Notes: generated by a model from the letters alone, not told the origin. Positions 23,316 through 35,649 are shown, counted from the first letter of the stretch. The stretch: 64,000 nt of DNA from Charina bottae (GCA_023362775.1 JALMGJ010000015.1:24083001-24147000); one strand, 5' to 3'. Made by a program: numbers and translations.

Positions 23316-23760
23316 GGTGTGCGACCGGCCGGGTCCGGGAGGCGCTGCGCCGGCTCGCTCCGCCCGCCTGGAGCACCCGACCCCGCGTGCCGCTTCCTGC
23401 CAGCCGGCCGGGCGGGCAGCTCCGCCTCGCTCCTCCCCGCTGAGCGCGGCTGCCCAGCCCAGCGGATGGCTCCCGCGGGCGGAGCCCGGCGCCCGGCGCT
23501 GGCAGGGGCTCGGCGCCCGGGTGAACGGGGGCGGGGGGGCAGGTGCAGGGCAGCGCGGTTCCCCGGCCCGCCTCGTTTCTCGGTGGGACCGGGAAGCCGC
23601 GCGCCTTCGACAAAGCGGACTTTTAAAGTTGCGGGCGGGGGGGGGGAACGGCCCCCTTCTCCCAAAGGCTAAAATCGCTGTGAATCTTGGAAACGGGGGT
23701 CGGGGAGGAATCTGGCTCCGCCAAAAGCGGGATTCGGCCCCCGGGGCACCCTTTGAAGAG
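22680..23760 (-). promoter_or_regulatory. CA5A: CA5A CpG island and promoter
   Basis: CpG-dense sequence surrounds CA5A exon 1 and continues upstream to about 23.7 kb. I see no TATA box close to the start codon, so this looks like a CpG-island promoter with dispersed starts. The intron side contains a long purine-rich, polypyrimidine-opposed tract (about 23045-23165) and a homopolymer C run (about 23170-23184) right beside the exon 1 donor. Confidence 0.75.
23198..23315 (-). CDS. CA5A: CA5A exon 1 (mitochondrial targeting)
   Basis: This encodes residues 1-39 plus one base. The peptide starts [17 protein letters not shown] and is rich in Arg, Leu and Ala with no acidic residue before position 38, as expected for a mitochondrial presequence. 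The start is the first ATG of the frame in the island; the donor is GTGAGT. This exon is poorly conserved between species, so the call rests on the correct splice phase into exon 2 (GTG valine) and on composition. Confidence 0.85.
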
Positions 23761-23964
23761 CTGGTCCGGCTAAACGCGTGCAGCTGGCCTTAAGCGCCCA
23801 CCCCTATAAGGATCAGGCCGGGTGGGGGTCTTAAGTCGGCCGTAAGGAAGTGTGAGTATGGCGTTATTTGCAGGGCGCCCTTGCAAGGGCAGCCGGCTTG
23901 GCTACGAGCTGCAACTTCCCAATTCTTTGCAGGAAGGTTAGGATAAAATATCACAGAGGCATCT

Positions 23965-24087
23965 TAGGATGGTGTTTCTCAGTTTCAGCCACTTCAAGCT
24001 GGGTGGACTTCAACTCCCAGCTGGTTGGGGAATTCTGGGAGTTGAAGTCCACCCAGCTTGAAGTGGCTGAAATGGAGAAACACTTTC
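23965..24087. mobile_element. Small palindromic hAT MITE, copy 2
   Basis: Inverted arms carry GGTGGACTTCAACTCCCAG and its complement, with GTGTTTCTCAG at the left and GAGAAACAC at the right. It lies just upstream of CA5A. Target duplication not recognisable. Confidence 0.75.
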
Positions 24088-24519
24088 GAGGAAGGGTGCA
24101 GACAGCTGAGCTATGGTGCCTTGTCAAGTTGGTTGCAGTTGTGTGTGAGGTCTGGATCAGGGCCCAATCCAATCCAAGCCTAAGCCACCCTGTTTCTTTT
24201 CTCCAGATTTGGGGTGATTGGACCGTGTTTCAGGTGACTCCCTAGCAGGCTAAGAGGATTGGCTGAGGAGCGGTGGATTGGTAGCATGAAATGGATGGGG
24301 GTCTTTTGTTCATGAGCGCAGCTAATGCTGGTTAAGGGGCACAACCTTCTGGAGAGGTTCCCACGTCAGGCTGTGTTTGGCTTAAGCGTGGTTTATTGCA
24401 TGGCCGGTGCATCTAGGACAGGGTCCCCCAAAGTGGTCAATATTGACCCCAAGGGTTGATGGGACTATCCGTTGTTGTTGTTTCATTATTATTCGTAGTA
24501 CTGTTAGTTAAAGTTAGTA

Positions 24520-24847
24520 GGGGCGTGGTGGCTCAACAGGTAAGACGCCAGGCTTGTTGATCGCAAGTTCGGAGGTTCAAATCCCTAGCCCCGCGTGATG
24601 GAGTGAGCTCCCGCACTAGCTCCAGCTCTTGCCAACCTAGCAATTCGAAAGCATGCAAATGCAAGTAGATTAATAGGTACCACTTTGGTGGGTAGGTAAC
24701 AGCATTTCGCGCGCGTCATCCCGGCCACATGACCACGGAAGCGTCTTCGGACAACGCTGGCTCTTCGGCTAACAAATGGAGATGAGCACCGGCCCCTAGA
24801 GTCGGACACGACTGCACAAATGTGCGGGGGGAACCTTTACCTTTACC
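24520..24847 (+). repeat. tRNA-derived SINE, copy 4
   Basis: The best-preserved copy: A box TGGCTCAACAGG, B box GGTTCAAATCC, a 3' end in ACCTTTACCTTTAC, and flanking duplications TAGTTAAAGTTAGTA (24505-24519) and TAGTTAAAGTAGTA (24848-24861). A near-perfect 14-15 bp duplication is what LINE-driven retrotransposition leaves. Confidence 0.93.
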
Positions 24848-24869
24848 TAGTTAAAGTAGTATTTTTCCT

Positions 24870-25010
24870 ATTGATTTATTTATATATCAAATTTATTCCC
24901 CACCCATCTCGCTCAGAGAGCGACTCTGGGCGGTTTACATAAAGCAGGAATAAAATATTAGTTAAAATACAATAAAACACGGAAACAATAATAAGTGTTT
25001 GGGGGTCGAT
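24870..25010 (-). repeat. CR1/L2-type LINE 3' tail
   Basis: On the plus strand it reads TATCAAATTTATTCCCC, ATCTCGCTCAGAGAGCGAC and GGGCGGTTTACAT, the reverse of the tail at 41825-42315. It lies directly after the SINE. Confidence 0.65.
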
Positions 25011-25277
25011 GAACAATCTGAAACTTCATGAAGGGGCAGATGAGCTGAAGAGTTTGGGGACCCCTGATCTAGCATGACTGAGCCATAAACTGTACCTGAC
25101 AAACCACCATAGCTGGCTTCATAGAACATGCCGAGCTAAAACTAAGCAACGTTCCTCGTGGCTTTGTGCAATGGGTGAGTCAGGTTACGCTGATCTTGGG
25201 TGCCTGCTGGCTTCGCGTTTCGTCTTGCAAGCTCTTGCAAATTAGAAAACGTTGTTTTCCTTTAGAGGGAACCCCGA

Positions 25278-25720
25278 ATGGCTACGGAAGACCTCCTTGA
25301 GGAGTTTCTTGAGGTTCTGAGGTGTTCCCTCTGCCTGGCGTCCTTCACTGACCCTGTGCTGTTGGGCTGCGGGCACAACTTCTGCCAGGCCTGTGTCCTC
25401 CAGCACTGGGCAGGATCTGACCGTGCTTCCGGCTGTCCCGAGTGTCGAAATGTCCTTCCTGAAAGGGATGACCAAGCCTTGCTCTGTGTGGTCTGCAAGC
25501 GGACGAAGGCGCACCAGGGGCACACGATAGAACTGCTGGAAAGGGTGGCCCGAGCCCTCAAGGTAAGGATGGCACTCGCTGCCCCAACAGGGAGTGAGAA
25601 TCCGAAGAGATCGGGATAAAGGGACGGAAGGGGCGGTCGTGCCAGAAACACCCTTTGTGTCTGTGTGTGCAGGAGAAGACGGGGGCCCAGCTGAAGGCCA
25701 TGGAAGAAGGAAGCGAATAA
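25278..25720 (+). CDS. TRIM-like RING protein, short gene or remnant
   Basis: The first exon (25278-25562) encodes 95 residues, ending at a GTAAGG donor. A second short exon (25673-25720), after a pyrimidine-rich tract ending TGTGCAG, adds EKTGAQLKAMEEGSE and TAA. The RING is complete C3HC4: Cys16, Cys19, Cys31, His33, Cys36, Cys39, Cys53, Cys56. It would act as a ubiquitin ligase. After the RING comes only the second half of a B-box (Cys70, Cys73, His79, His82); the first half is absent. The second exon resembles the start of a TRIM coiled coil but stops at once. No SPRY domain is seen. It may be a truncated pseudogene or a short functional RING protein. I know no TRIM gene at this place in human. 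Confidence 0.65.
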
Positions 25721-25984
25721 AGAGTAGGAGCCGCCAAACGTCTGGCAAGTATTCGCTTTTGTCACTCAGGAAAACGTCCTACCCTTTCCTTAATCTCTGC
25801 ATTGCGTAACAATAAGATAGCGGTTTTCCTCTTCATGTGATTGGAGGGTTCTCGTTCTACGGAAGCCACAGCCGGTTCAACATGAGCAGGAATGGGCGCT
25901 TCTGGGCATGCCCATGGGCCACCGCTGCTACGCCGGCTGCTTTGGCTGCCAGCCAGCTTCCGGGTGCAATTCAAGGGCTGGTCA

Positions 25985-26430
25985 TCGCCTATAAAGCCCT
26001 TCGTGGCGCAGGGCCTGGTTGCCTGAGGGACCGCCTGTCCCCCGTTGTTCCTGCCCCCCTGGTGCATTCCGGCAGAATGGGGCCGCTCCGGGTCCCCTCT
26101 GTTAAGCATTGTCATCTTGTGGGACCAAGGAAGGGTACCTTCTTGGGCCTCCCACCCTCTGGAAGAGCATCCCCCCGGAGATATGTGTGGCGCTCGCTCT
26201 CCTGGGGTTCTGGAAAGCCTTAAGACCTGGCTCCGTTCCCAGGACTGGGGTTAATGTGTACATTGATGTATTTGTGGGGGCCCTGCTGAGTCTTTGACTG
26301 TCATTGTTACTGTTTGTCCAGATGGTTATGTTTCGTTATGTTTTTAGTTGTATATTTGGATTTTTTAAGTTGCCTAGAGTCTTTTGGAGTGGGCGGCGTA
26401 ATAAATCTAATGTTATAGTAAATAAATGAT
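25985..26430 (+). repeat. CR1/L2-type LINE 3' fragment
   Basis: Readable protein pieces such as KALRGAGPGCLRDRL match the C-terminal end of the LINE ORF at 41825-42315, with frameshifts. The tail has GTTGCCTAGAGTC then GGAGTGGGCGGC and ends in AATAAAT. Inactive relic. Confidence 0.75.
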
Positions 26431-27176
26431 AGTAATAATTCTTTCCCATCCTCCTACTTGGTTTCACAGCCTGATTCACCCTTCCTCTTTCTGCCCTAAC
26501 AGGAAAAGTGAGTTCTGGATCCAGACGCAGAGCAGGACCCCAGGAGTCTGTCCAAGCTTTCTAAACATGTGCAGCAAAAGTGGGTTGGGGGGGGGGCAGA
26601 AAGAGGAAATGAATGGAAAGTGAACACCAGGGACCCTTCCCTCTTGCTGGACACAAGAGGAACCTGCTTCCAGAGGATGCTAATGGGATGGGGGGTGGGA
26701 GGGAGACTTTCAGTGCACTTTTTTACATGAGAGGGTGGTGGGTTCCACCTCCTGGGACATGTCTTCATTTTTATCCCTGAATGGAGGGTGGCCTTGGGCA
26801 TTAAAGGCCTCACACTGAATTGCTGAGTGGCCCTTCAAAGATCTGGCTTGTAGAAGGCTTGCTTATTTGCACCTCAGGGAGTTTAGGGCTCCCCTTTCGT
26901 CCAAAGCGATGGGGCCGTCTTTGGGTTGGAAGAATAACTCTTTGTTTTTTTAGTGCTGAGGTATCACGTTTTGCCTCCTGCTCTCTTTTCTCCGGGCAGG
27001 GATTTTCCTGCATTCTCTCTTCCCTTGCCAGCCTTTTGGCGACAACAGGGGTGTTGCTTGGTTGGGAGATGGTTAAAGTAGTCACATCGTTGCCCAAGCC
27101 TGGTGAAATGCTTAAAAAAATGGCTCTCTCTTGAAGGGAGAGCCCACATCAATGTTTTTGACTCTCCCTGTAAGTA

Positions 27177-27586
27177 CAGGCAGTCCTCGCTTAACAACCA
27201 TTCATTTAGTGATGGTTCGGACTTACGATGGTGCTGAAAAAACCAACTTACGACTGGTCCTCACATTTACGACCGTCGCAGCGTCCCCCCGATCACGTGA
27301 TCACGATTTGGGCGCTTGGCAACTAGTTCACATTTATGACCGTCGCAGCGTCACATGGCCATGTGATCGCCTTTTTCGAGCTTCCCAACCAGCTTCTGGC
27401 AAGCAAAATCAATGGGGAACTGCATGATTTGCTTAATGACCGTGTGGTTTGCTTAACGCTGGCAGTGATTCACTTAACGACCGCTGCAAAAAAGGTTGTG
27501 AAATCAGGTTGGATTTGCTTAATGACTGCTGCACTTAGCAACCAAAATTCTGGTCCCAATTGTGATCGCTAAGCGAGGACTACCTG
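27177..27586. mobile_element. Non-autonomous Tc1/mariner-type element, copy 2
   Basis: The ends are CAGGCAGTCCTCGCTTAAC and its complement ending GGACTACCTG, each bounded by TA. The interior repeats GACCGTCGCAGCGTC and GTGATCACGATT-like motifs. No transposase. Confidence 0.78.
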
Positions 27587-28147
27587 TATATCACTTTCTA
27601 CCCTTCATCTACCACCATTTGAAGGGCTGGCTTGCTCCGGGTCCAGGGAATTTTATATTCTGGGAGGGCATCTCACTTCTGATTGTGAACCAGCTGAAAA
27701 GTACTGTGTTGGTGGGGGGGGGGGAAACACTTGCCTGGGCTCTGTGCCCAGCTTGGACAAGAAAGGCTGGCTGTTGCTCTGCTGGTGTGCTTCCACATTC
27801 AGTGTGCAAAAGGGCCGCTTGTTATTCCCCGCCCCCCCATGGACGCTATCCAGATTGTCATAGGAACATGGTAGCCACAGTTCCCACCTTTTAAAAAACT
27901 GCCTTCTTGTTTTCAGTATGTTCAGTGGTGTTGCCCTGAGTAAAATTTCCTGCTCTGTCCTTATTTCTTCAAACATTTTTACTAAAAAAAAAAAAAGTCA
28001 AAAGTGGCTAGATTTACACTTCCTGCTCATCTAAGGTTTGTTTAAGTGTATTTTATTGAACGATCAGCAATTGGCTGGAACTATGCAAACGGCTAAGGGG
28101 GAAAACCTGGAAACCAGCCAGTTAACCCAAGATCAAACCATCTACAT

Positions 28148-28281
28148 CCGTGTTTCTCAACCTTGGCGACTTGAAGATGGGTGGACTTCAACTCCCAGAA
28201 TTGAACATCCCACGTGCTGGCTGGGGAATTCTGGGAGTTGAAGTCCACCCATCTTCAAGTCGCCAAGGTTGAGAAACACTG
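28148..28281. mobile_element. Small palindromic hAT MITE, copy 3
   Basis: Full palindrome from CCGTGTTTCTCAACC to GGTTGAGAAACACTG, flanked by perfect 8-bp duplications ATCTACAT (28140-28147 and 28282-28289). Confidence 0.92.
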
Positions 28282-29610
28282 ATCTACATTATGGCTCAGA
28301 ACACAAGGGAAAAGGTACGATTATTTTGTGGCCATTTTTATTTGTGCAAGAGATGGATTACAGCTTCCGTCATCCTTGGCCAGCATGCCTGGGTGGGTGG
28401 AATAGGACTTGTTATCGCACCTATATCCTATCTTTTCCTTATTCTGATTCTCCACTGTGTCCTCCCTGGCTGGGTAGGTGGACAGGACTGGGAATTTCAG
28501 ATTGGACAGGCTGGTAAAAAGAAACAGGGCCGCCTTCCACATTCGCACAACACGTGAGATGAATGTCACCTGAAAGCAGACTGTCCCGAACCCACTTGTG
28601 CATTTAAAATTGCCCATTTGCCCGGTACCAAAAATAAATGGGATTTTCTTGCAATGCAGTTAATCTGCAGCCTTTTCCTATGCTGCTCTGGGTTCTCTTA
28701 AGAAAAATGAAGCTTCTGAAATGGCTGCAGGCTTTTTAAAGATACTGCTGCAGTTTTCTTGATGCGCAGGGCTCCCGTCTAAGCCTGCAGGGCCAAATGC
28801 ATTCCCCCTTCAGCCCTTTGGAAACCCCCACCAAACGCTGATCTGTCCTGTGTCAGAAAACACAAAGTCCCTTGGGGTAATCGTGCTATATTTAATTTCA
28901 GTCCCGCTTGGTCTGTGTTCTGGCTCTGTCCACCTTTGGGGCCCTTCCTCCTTTTCTGCATGTGGTTCTGAGGGTGGAATAAGTTTGCTCAGAAGAGATT
29001 GTGTATCCTAAAGAGGGTCTGGAGAGGAGAGGAGAGGAGAGAAGATTGCATCAAAAGCTGATAAGTGGAGAGAGCATGCTGCTTTCTGCTTACATAAGTA
29101 ACTAAAGACATCTCCTCCCTGGAATTTCCACCCCAGAATGAAAGCGGCAGAATTGCTCCGCCGCTGATATGTACAGATACTGCGTATATCTTTCTAATCC
29201 AAGCCAGAAAATATTCCTGGTCGATTTCATAGTTCATTTATGACATATTAACCCTGTTCTGGTTTGGCCTGCTGAAGAAACCTGCGTCCCTAAGAAACTG
29301 CTTGCCTCATTTATAGAAGCTTGCTCCTTCCTAAGCTTAACTGCACTTCAGCAATTCTGATGTAATTTGCAAGGCGGTTCAGTGGTACATCCTGGGTGGG
29401 TTCATAGAACGTGCTAAGTCAACATAGGATTTGCTTATTTGTGGGGCCGTTATTGTATAAACTCACCCAGTGTGGGTTTTAAACCATGGATTAGTTTGTT
29501 GCAGAAACCCAGGCAACTGTGGTTTATTTACTAAACTATGATTAAGCAATCCAGAATTAGTGTGCTATGCAGATAGAGCCAAACTGGAGCTGTTTTATTT
29601 TAGACTAGTT

Positions 29611-29745
29611 CAGTTTCCTCAGCCTCAGCAACTTGAAGTTGGGTGGACTTCAACTCCCAGAATTCAGAATTCCAAGGCAAGCTGGCTGGGGAATTCTGGG
29701 AGTTGAAGTCCACCCATCTTCAAGTTGCTGAGGCTGAGGAAACTG
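29611..29745. mobile_element. Small palindromic hAT MITE, copy 4 (variant ends)
   Basis: Arms run from CAGTTTCCTCAGCCTCAG to its complement, enclosing the shared GTGGACTTCAACTCCCAG block. The terminal sequence differs from the CAGTGTTTCTCAACC type. No clear target duplication. Confidence 0.8.
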
Positions 29746-30730
29746 TTCTAGTAAAATAATGCTTGTTTTTTTTTTAAAAAAAAAAAAACTTCTTGGGTGC
29801 CCTTGAAAAGTACAAAGTTCACTTCTGAAAGGCAGTTTATCCTCGGGGCTTCCGAAGGAACTCTGCACGCAGTATGCAACTGGCAGAGCTGCATTCTAAT
29901 ACCCGAGACGCTTATTTTACCCTTAGCAAATAAACTTGTGTTTGCGCAACACGCCAACCCACATGTGAAAAACTACAGTGACAAAGTGGAAGCCGAGTTA
30001 TTACTTGAGGCCTTGTTATCTGAACCAGACCGCCACGTTAAACTCTCATGTAGTTTATTGCGCGAGCACATCCATCATGGTTTGTTAGCCATGGCTTACA
30101 GCTTAGTGTGATATATGAGCACAGCTGGTTTCCACCACTAATGGACTGATGCTTCGGAGAAGCCTGAAGGCGAAATAAATGCTCAGGTTGGAAGGAGGAA
30201 ATACAGAAAAAGGACTTAAGGTTTTAAGGCAGGTTTTTTAAAATGGGCTTTGGAGCGCTCGACAACAAAATGAAGCTAGAGAGAATGGGATATGGGCATG
30301 GCGAGGGTTTACTGAAACCACTCCCTGTTGACAAACGGGCTTTTTCTCAGAGGCTGGGCTGGCAGAGTCTCCATGGCAATTCATCCTAAACAGAAAGCAA
30401 ACAGGCAACTCCGCCACGGCTCTCGCTTCCTGCGTCCCTGTAGCCAAACAAACTGCCTTTTTAGCCTTTAGGGAGGCGCACACATCCACCCCATCCGATT
30501 CCGGTCCTCTGGCACCACTTGATCTGCCTGCTTTACAGAGATGGCGTCTCAGTGAGGCTGCTCCTCAGATTTTAGCCAATTATTAAAACGTCGGGGTGTA
30601 AGCCCGTGGCATCTTAACGAAATGTATAATCCACAAATAATGAATGAATTGGGAGGCTTCCTGCAGGAAGATCCCTCTGCTTAGCCCATTCCGCATTTGT
30701 CTTTCTGCGTGGGGATCCCATCGTCTGGAG

Positions 30731-30878
30731 CAGCGTTTCTCAACCTTGGCAACTTTAAGCTGTGTGGACTTCAACTCCCAGAATTCCCCAGCCAGCCTTG
30801 CTTAGTAGCCTTGCTGGCTGGGGAATTCTGGGAGTTGAAGTCCACACGGCTTAAAGTTGCCAAGGTTGAGAAACACTG
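30731..30878. mobile_element. Small palindromic hAT MITE, copy 5
   Basis: Palindrome from CAGCGTTTCTCAACC to GGTTGAGAAACACTG with perfect 8-bp flanking duplications GTCTGGAG (30723-30730 and 30879-30886). Confidence 0.93.
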
Positions 30879-31417
30879 GTCTGGAGGGATCCAGAAATTT
30901 CTGCCTTTTGCACATCATCCCTATTGGGATCTGAACGGGCACATTCATGAGAAAACCGCCCTGGGAAACTAAAAGCACCAGCTGTTTGGATTGTAAGCCA
31001 TGGTTTATGGCTTAGTTTGATGGGAGAATCCAGCCAATGGTGGTTCATTAACCAACATGAGTGAGCAAACCAAGGCTTAACATGACGTGAACCACAATTT
31101 CTTCCTGGTTCCTGCTGTTTCTTCTTTCTCCTCCCTTCCATTATGTAACTTAGATTACAAACTATCCGGGGCCAGGCCAGGACATCTGCTTTGCCTTACA
31201 CAGGCTGGATGGTTCTGAACAAATAAAAAATGCATTTCCTTGCCAACAATTGTCCGTCTGATTGGCAGAATTCCCTTTTGGAAACTGTTCCCCCCTTTTG
31301 AATCGGGAGGAAATGGCCAACCGGTTAGCTAAAAGTGTTCGCCTTTGACGCATTATTTTACAGATGGCCCAGAGTCTATTTTGTTTGGGCAGTATATAAA
31401 TACTGTTAAAGCCCTAA

Positions 31418-31754
31418 GGGTAAAAGTAAAGGTTCCCCCACACAGTCGTGTGCGACTCCAGGGGCCGGTGCTCATCTCCATTTGTTAGCCAAAGAGCCAG
31501 CGCTGTCCGAAGACGCTTCCGCAGTCATGTGGCCGGCATGACGCGCGTGGAACGCTGTTACCTGCCCACCAAAGTGGCACCTATTCATCTACTTGCATTT
31601 GCATGCTTTCGAATTGCTCGGTTGGCAAGAGCTGGGGCGAGTGCAGGAGCTCACTCCGTCACGTGGGGCTAGGGTCTCGAACCGCCCATCTTGTGACCTT
31701 CCGATTGACAAGCCTGGCGTCTTACCCGCTGAGCCACCACACCCCATTTAAATA
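31418..31754 (-). repeat. tRNA-derived SINE, copy 5
   Basis: Minus-strand copy with A-box TGGCTCAGCGG-type head and CCTTTACTTTTACCC tail. It is flanked by GTTAAAGCCCTAA at 31405-31417 and 31755-31767, a 13-bp target duplication. The B box is altered (GGTTCGAGACC). Confidence 0.9.
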
Positions 31755-32118
31755 GTTAAAGCCCTAAATCAAATAAATATATGACTAAATAAGTTTTCAA
31801 TGTGACCTGAAAAATGTGGCTGGTGCACCGGCATCAGCCAGTCCTGATTCCTGTAACATGCTGCACGTGGTGTTTCCCACCCGTCCAATCCAGCCACTTC
31901 AATGGCTGCAAAACGTAGCAACAGCCTGTTTGGTTGGTGGAAGCTCAAAGGTACCACGTTGCACCTCTGCTGGTTGTCCTGGCTGAGGCCCTAAGTGGCT
32001 TTGATCCAGTCTACTTTGGAGTAAACGTTATATACCATGTCAAGACTTCTCCCTTTTGTTCAGGGTTCTTGCAAGCAATGGCATAAATTGGGTTGTCTGT
32101 CTAGCCAATACCCTATTC

Positions 32119-32330
32119 CAGTGGTTCTCAACCTCAGCAACTTTAAGATGAGTGGTCTTCAGCTCCCAGAATTCCCCAGCCAGCAGGCTTTAAGATGGAT
32201 GGACTTCAGCTCCCAGAATTCCCCAGCCACCAGGCTTTAAGATTGATGGACTTCAGCTCCCAGAATTCCCCAGCCAGCATGCTTTAAGATAGATGGACTT
32301 CAGCTCCCAGAATTCCCCAGCCAGCATGAT
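32119..32330. repeat. MITE-derived tandem repeat, about 4 units of 54-56 bp
   Basis: It starts like the palindromic MITE family (CAGTGGTTCTCAACCTC). Instead of a reverse arm, GACTTCAGCTCCCAGAATTC and CCAGCCAGCA with GCTTTAAGATGGATG repeat four times in direct order. The right-hand inverted end is missing. Confidence 0.8.
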
Positions 32331-33215
32331 TCAATAACATCACCACAGGATGATGATCTGGAGCTGTTTATGAAATGGAGTAGAATAGCCCATGTTTCTT
32401 GCTAACAACCTAGTTGAAATTGCAGTAGGGCAAGGAATGTAAGGATTAATTTTTTTAAAAAAAAATAGATGGTTGGCATTTGTTTTAGGAATCTTTTGAA
32501 AAGGCCAGAAAAGGGGGGAAAACACATCCATGGTTGCTCGTGTGAGTCATAGTGCTGTTCTAGATGGGAATGACTGACTCAAAATTTCCTGTGGATTTGC
32601 ATTCATGCTAAAAAGATTTGGCAGTGGTTGTGGTTCTGGTGGAAAAAAAAAATAGAGAAATGGATAGAAAAATATGAAATGCTAGTGTGTTTTATGGTCA
32701 TGAACCTCTTGCTTTCCATACTGCATTTTTAAAACAAGAAGAGATTTATGAAACTTGGATCTCTTTATACCACGCCTGCTTCGCTTCGTGGTGGTGGTCT
32801 GAATAATCCAGAATTGACTGTTACTGCAACCCGCTAAGAAGCAAAGAAACCATTCAATGGGATGACGACCATCGGAAACCAGCTTCAGTTTATGCTGCCT
32901 TCCTGATCATCCTCTTCTGCTTAATCTCCAACCAGAAGAAGGACTGTTGAGTTTCTCCAAAGCTTGCTGCCCTTTCTGTGGCATTTTGAGCACTCCTAAC
33001 AGCCTCATTTGTGCCTCAAAGCTAAACAGGAATGGATCTTCTTAGCACTTGGATGGGGCTCTCTGCTACTCGGAAAAAAATATCCTCAAAGAAGTTAACA
33101 TCCATTTTATTGCTAAGTAAGAACACTACACCACAGACATGTTCACAAAGTTACCAGAAGTCGAGCTTAGCTGGAAGCAACCTTTTTAACGAAAGCACTG
33201 GCCAAATGCTAGTCC

Positions 33216-33512
33216 ATGCTCCAGGAAATAAAGCCAGACTGCTCACTTGAGGGAATGATATTAAAGGCAAAACTGAAGTACTTTGGCCACATCATGAGAA
33301 GACAGGATACCCTGGAGAAGAAGCTGATGCTGGGGAAAGTGGAAGGCAAAAGGAAGAGGGGCCGACCAAGGGCAAGATGGATGGAGGATATTCTGGAGGT
33401 GACGGACTCGACCGTGGGGGAGCTGGGGATGGTGACGGCCGACAGGAAGCTCTGGCGTGGGCTGGTCCATGAAGTCACGAAGAGTCGGAAGAGACTGAAC
33501 GAATAAACAACA
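33216..33512 (+). mobile_element. BovB (RTE) LINE 3' end
   Basis: A 96-codon frame reads through GHIMRRQDTLEKKLMLGKVE, KRKRGRPRARWMEDI and RKLWRGLVHEVTKSRKRL, the C-terminus of the BovB reverse transcriptase protein. It ends with CACGAAGAGTCGGAAGAGAC and GAACGAATAA, the BovB 3' end. BovB is abundant in squamates and is known for horizontal transfer to ruminants. The rest of the LINE is absent, so it is inactive. Confidence 0.85.
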
Positions 33513-34261
33513 AACTAGCCAAATGCAGCTTAGGGGATTTTTGTTTACAGTCCAGAGCAGCCGCTTTTGCCTCTTGTATATCTGAAAGCGACGTTTTCGT
33601 CACAAAATCCTGTTTGTTCCATTGATCCATAGCTGTTCTACCAGTATTTATTCTGAAACCGAGACGGCTTGATTTTCCTCCGGTGAGAAATGTTTGTTGG
33701 TCGGACTGGAAATTCCGGCTTCTGAAGCGAACGGGGCCCTTGCAAAGGTTATACAAACTTGGGTGACATGCTGAGAGGGCCAAATGGTTTTCCATTGAGT
33801 GGAAAAGCTAAACTCTCCAACAGAGTAGATCACTGATCCACCAGCGTGATCACAGGTGTATCAAAACAGCCGGAATAAATACAAGACCATTGGCTGCCCT
33901 CTTTCAACTCTATTGCCTGCAACGCCTGTTAAATAATGCTGGTTTTCAGCAGGAAAAGCTGCTGCCCTGCTAAGGCATTTTGGGGGGATTTGGGGTGGCT
34001 GTTAGGCAAAGTATCGTTCAATCATCGACTCTTGCAGCACACACGTTCCCATTGGAAAGACAGAAGGCTGAGTCTGGGGGAGACCCCATACACTTCTGCC
34101 CGTATTTGGAGGCAAATATTTTCAACGCATCCCTTGATATTTCATAACCATTAGAGCTGATGTTTTCACCAGGTTTAGAGTGTGCAAAATATTGGCTGAC
34201 TTAAACCCATCCCCAAAACTGGAATGGAGAATGTTTCAACCCAATGCAACAGGCAAAAAGG

Positions 34262-34335
34262 GAAAAGTCCCTCCTTGAGGGGGAGATGGGCGGTCATAGA
34301 AATTAATTAATTAAATAAATAAATAAATAAAAGTT
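34262..34335 (+). repeat. CR1/L2-type LINE 3' tail
   Basis: TCCCTCCTTGAGGGGGAGAT followed by GGGCGGTCATAGAA and (AAAT)n; same tail as at 7600 and 8640. Confidence 0.7.
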
Positions 34336-35649
34336 TCCTTTTTAAAAAAAATTTTTTCTTTCTAGCCCCCCCTGAAATACTCTCAGTTTGCTTTCAAAAA
34401 AGATTGGTTACAGTAAACGGTCACAATATAAAAATCTCATTAGTTCTTCCCGGTTGCAAAAAGAAAGGCACAGGCAAATGAAAACAATTGCTGTCTGCCC
34501 TGATTTTCATAAATGTGATTTCCCCTACCAGAAACAGAGATATATTGATACCATTCACACAAATGCCAATGATTTAAATTACAATGTACCTGAAAAAGAT
34601 AAGAGAGCTAGATACTTACATGAAGCATACCTGTTCTTATGAGTGCAGCTGATCGCACCACATGATCTTCGCGGTGGCAGATACTGTCCCCAGGCAATTT
34701 TCAGCTTTTTGCTCAAATGGGCCACGTTCTTTATTTTTAGATGGGTACAAAGCATACCCGTTTTTAAAAAATGGATTTATGGCAAAAGAAAAAGCACCTT
34801 CCCTGTTCAAATCGACAGAGACCAGTGGCAATGCACTTCTAGGGGCAAATGGATTGCCAAAAAAAGAAGAAGTTAAATTTCAACCTGTCCGACCGCTGGA
34901 TTCTTCTTTGATTTTAGGTTCTGATGCAGGGTGCACACTACTTATGCTCTGCATCATTTTTTGTCCCTGATAAATTACCCACCTTGAAGTCATCTTCCCA
35001 CCAATGTCAGAGGAACTTTGGTATTCCAAAGAATGTTCTGAGTGGGTGGTTTTTCCCCCCTTTGCACAACCTCCTTCTAAAACACCGCAGTATTTGCTCC
35101 GTGTCCTGTCCATGCAAAGCATTTTATAGATGGCAAACAGCTGGCTGAAGGACACAGAGGCTGTAAAGGGGTGGTGGTGAGAGATGAAGCTAGATGGGGA
35201 AAACACTTGTAAGATTGGTAGTGATAATGTCTACTTTATCTCATTGAGCAAAGTCCCCCTGGGAAGCTCAGGGGTCAGAGGTAAGTTTCTCTGGTTTTAG
35301 CATTTCTCTGGTTTTAACATTTGGGGACAAAGAAAATCATCTTCACCATCTACAAGAACAAGGCACCCCCGAAAGCCCATCATCGGGGATCCTGCCTGAG
35401 CATCTCTCTTCTATAAACCACGAGAGACAACCTTTGCTCTGCTTTTGGAAGCCGTATATGTACAGAGAGTTAATTTTTACCTTAAATTATAAACTAGGTT
35501 GCTAGAATGTGCCTAAAAAAAGTCCTAAACTGATAACCCCAATTCTGGACAATGTGAGCTTCAAAACATTGGCTCGGTCAATCTCATAGACAGGAACTAG
35601 TTGGCCTTGCCCTGGTATTCAGGGAGAGCCACAGAAAGATCAAGGATTA

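Noticed and set aside
22646..23793. Pro/Arg/Gly-rich frames around CA5A exon 1
   Set aside because: Compositional frames of the CpG island. Only 23198-23315 fits the CA5A splice phase.
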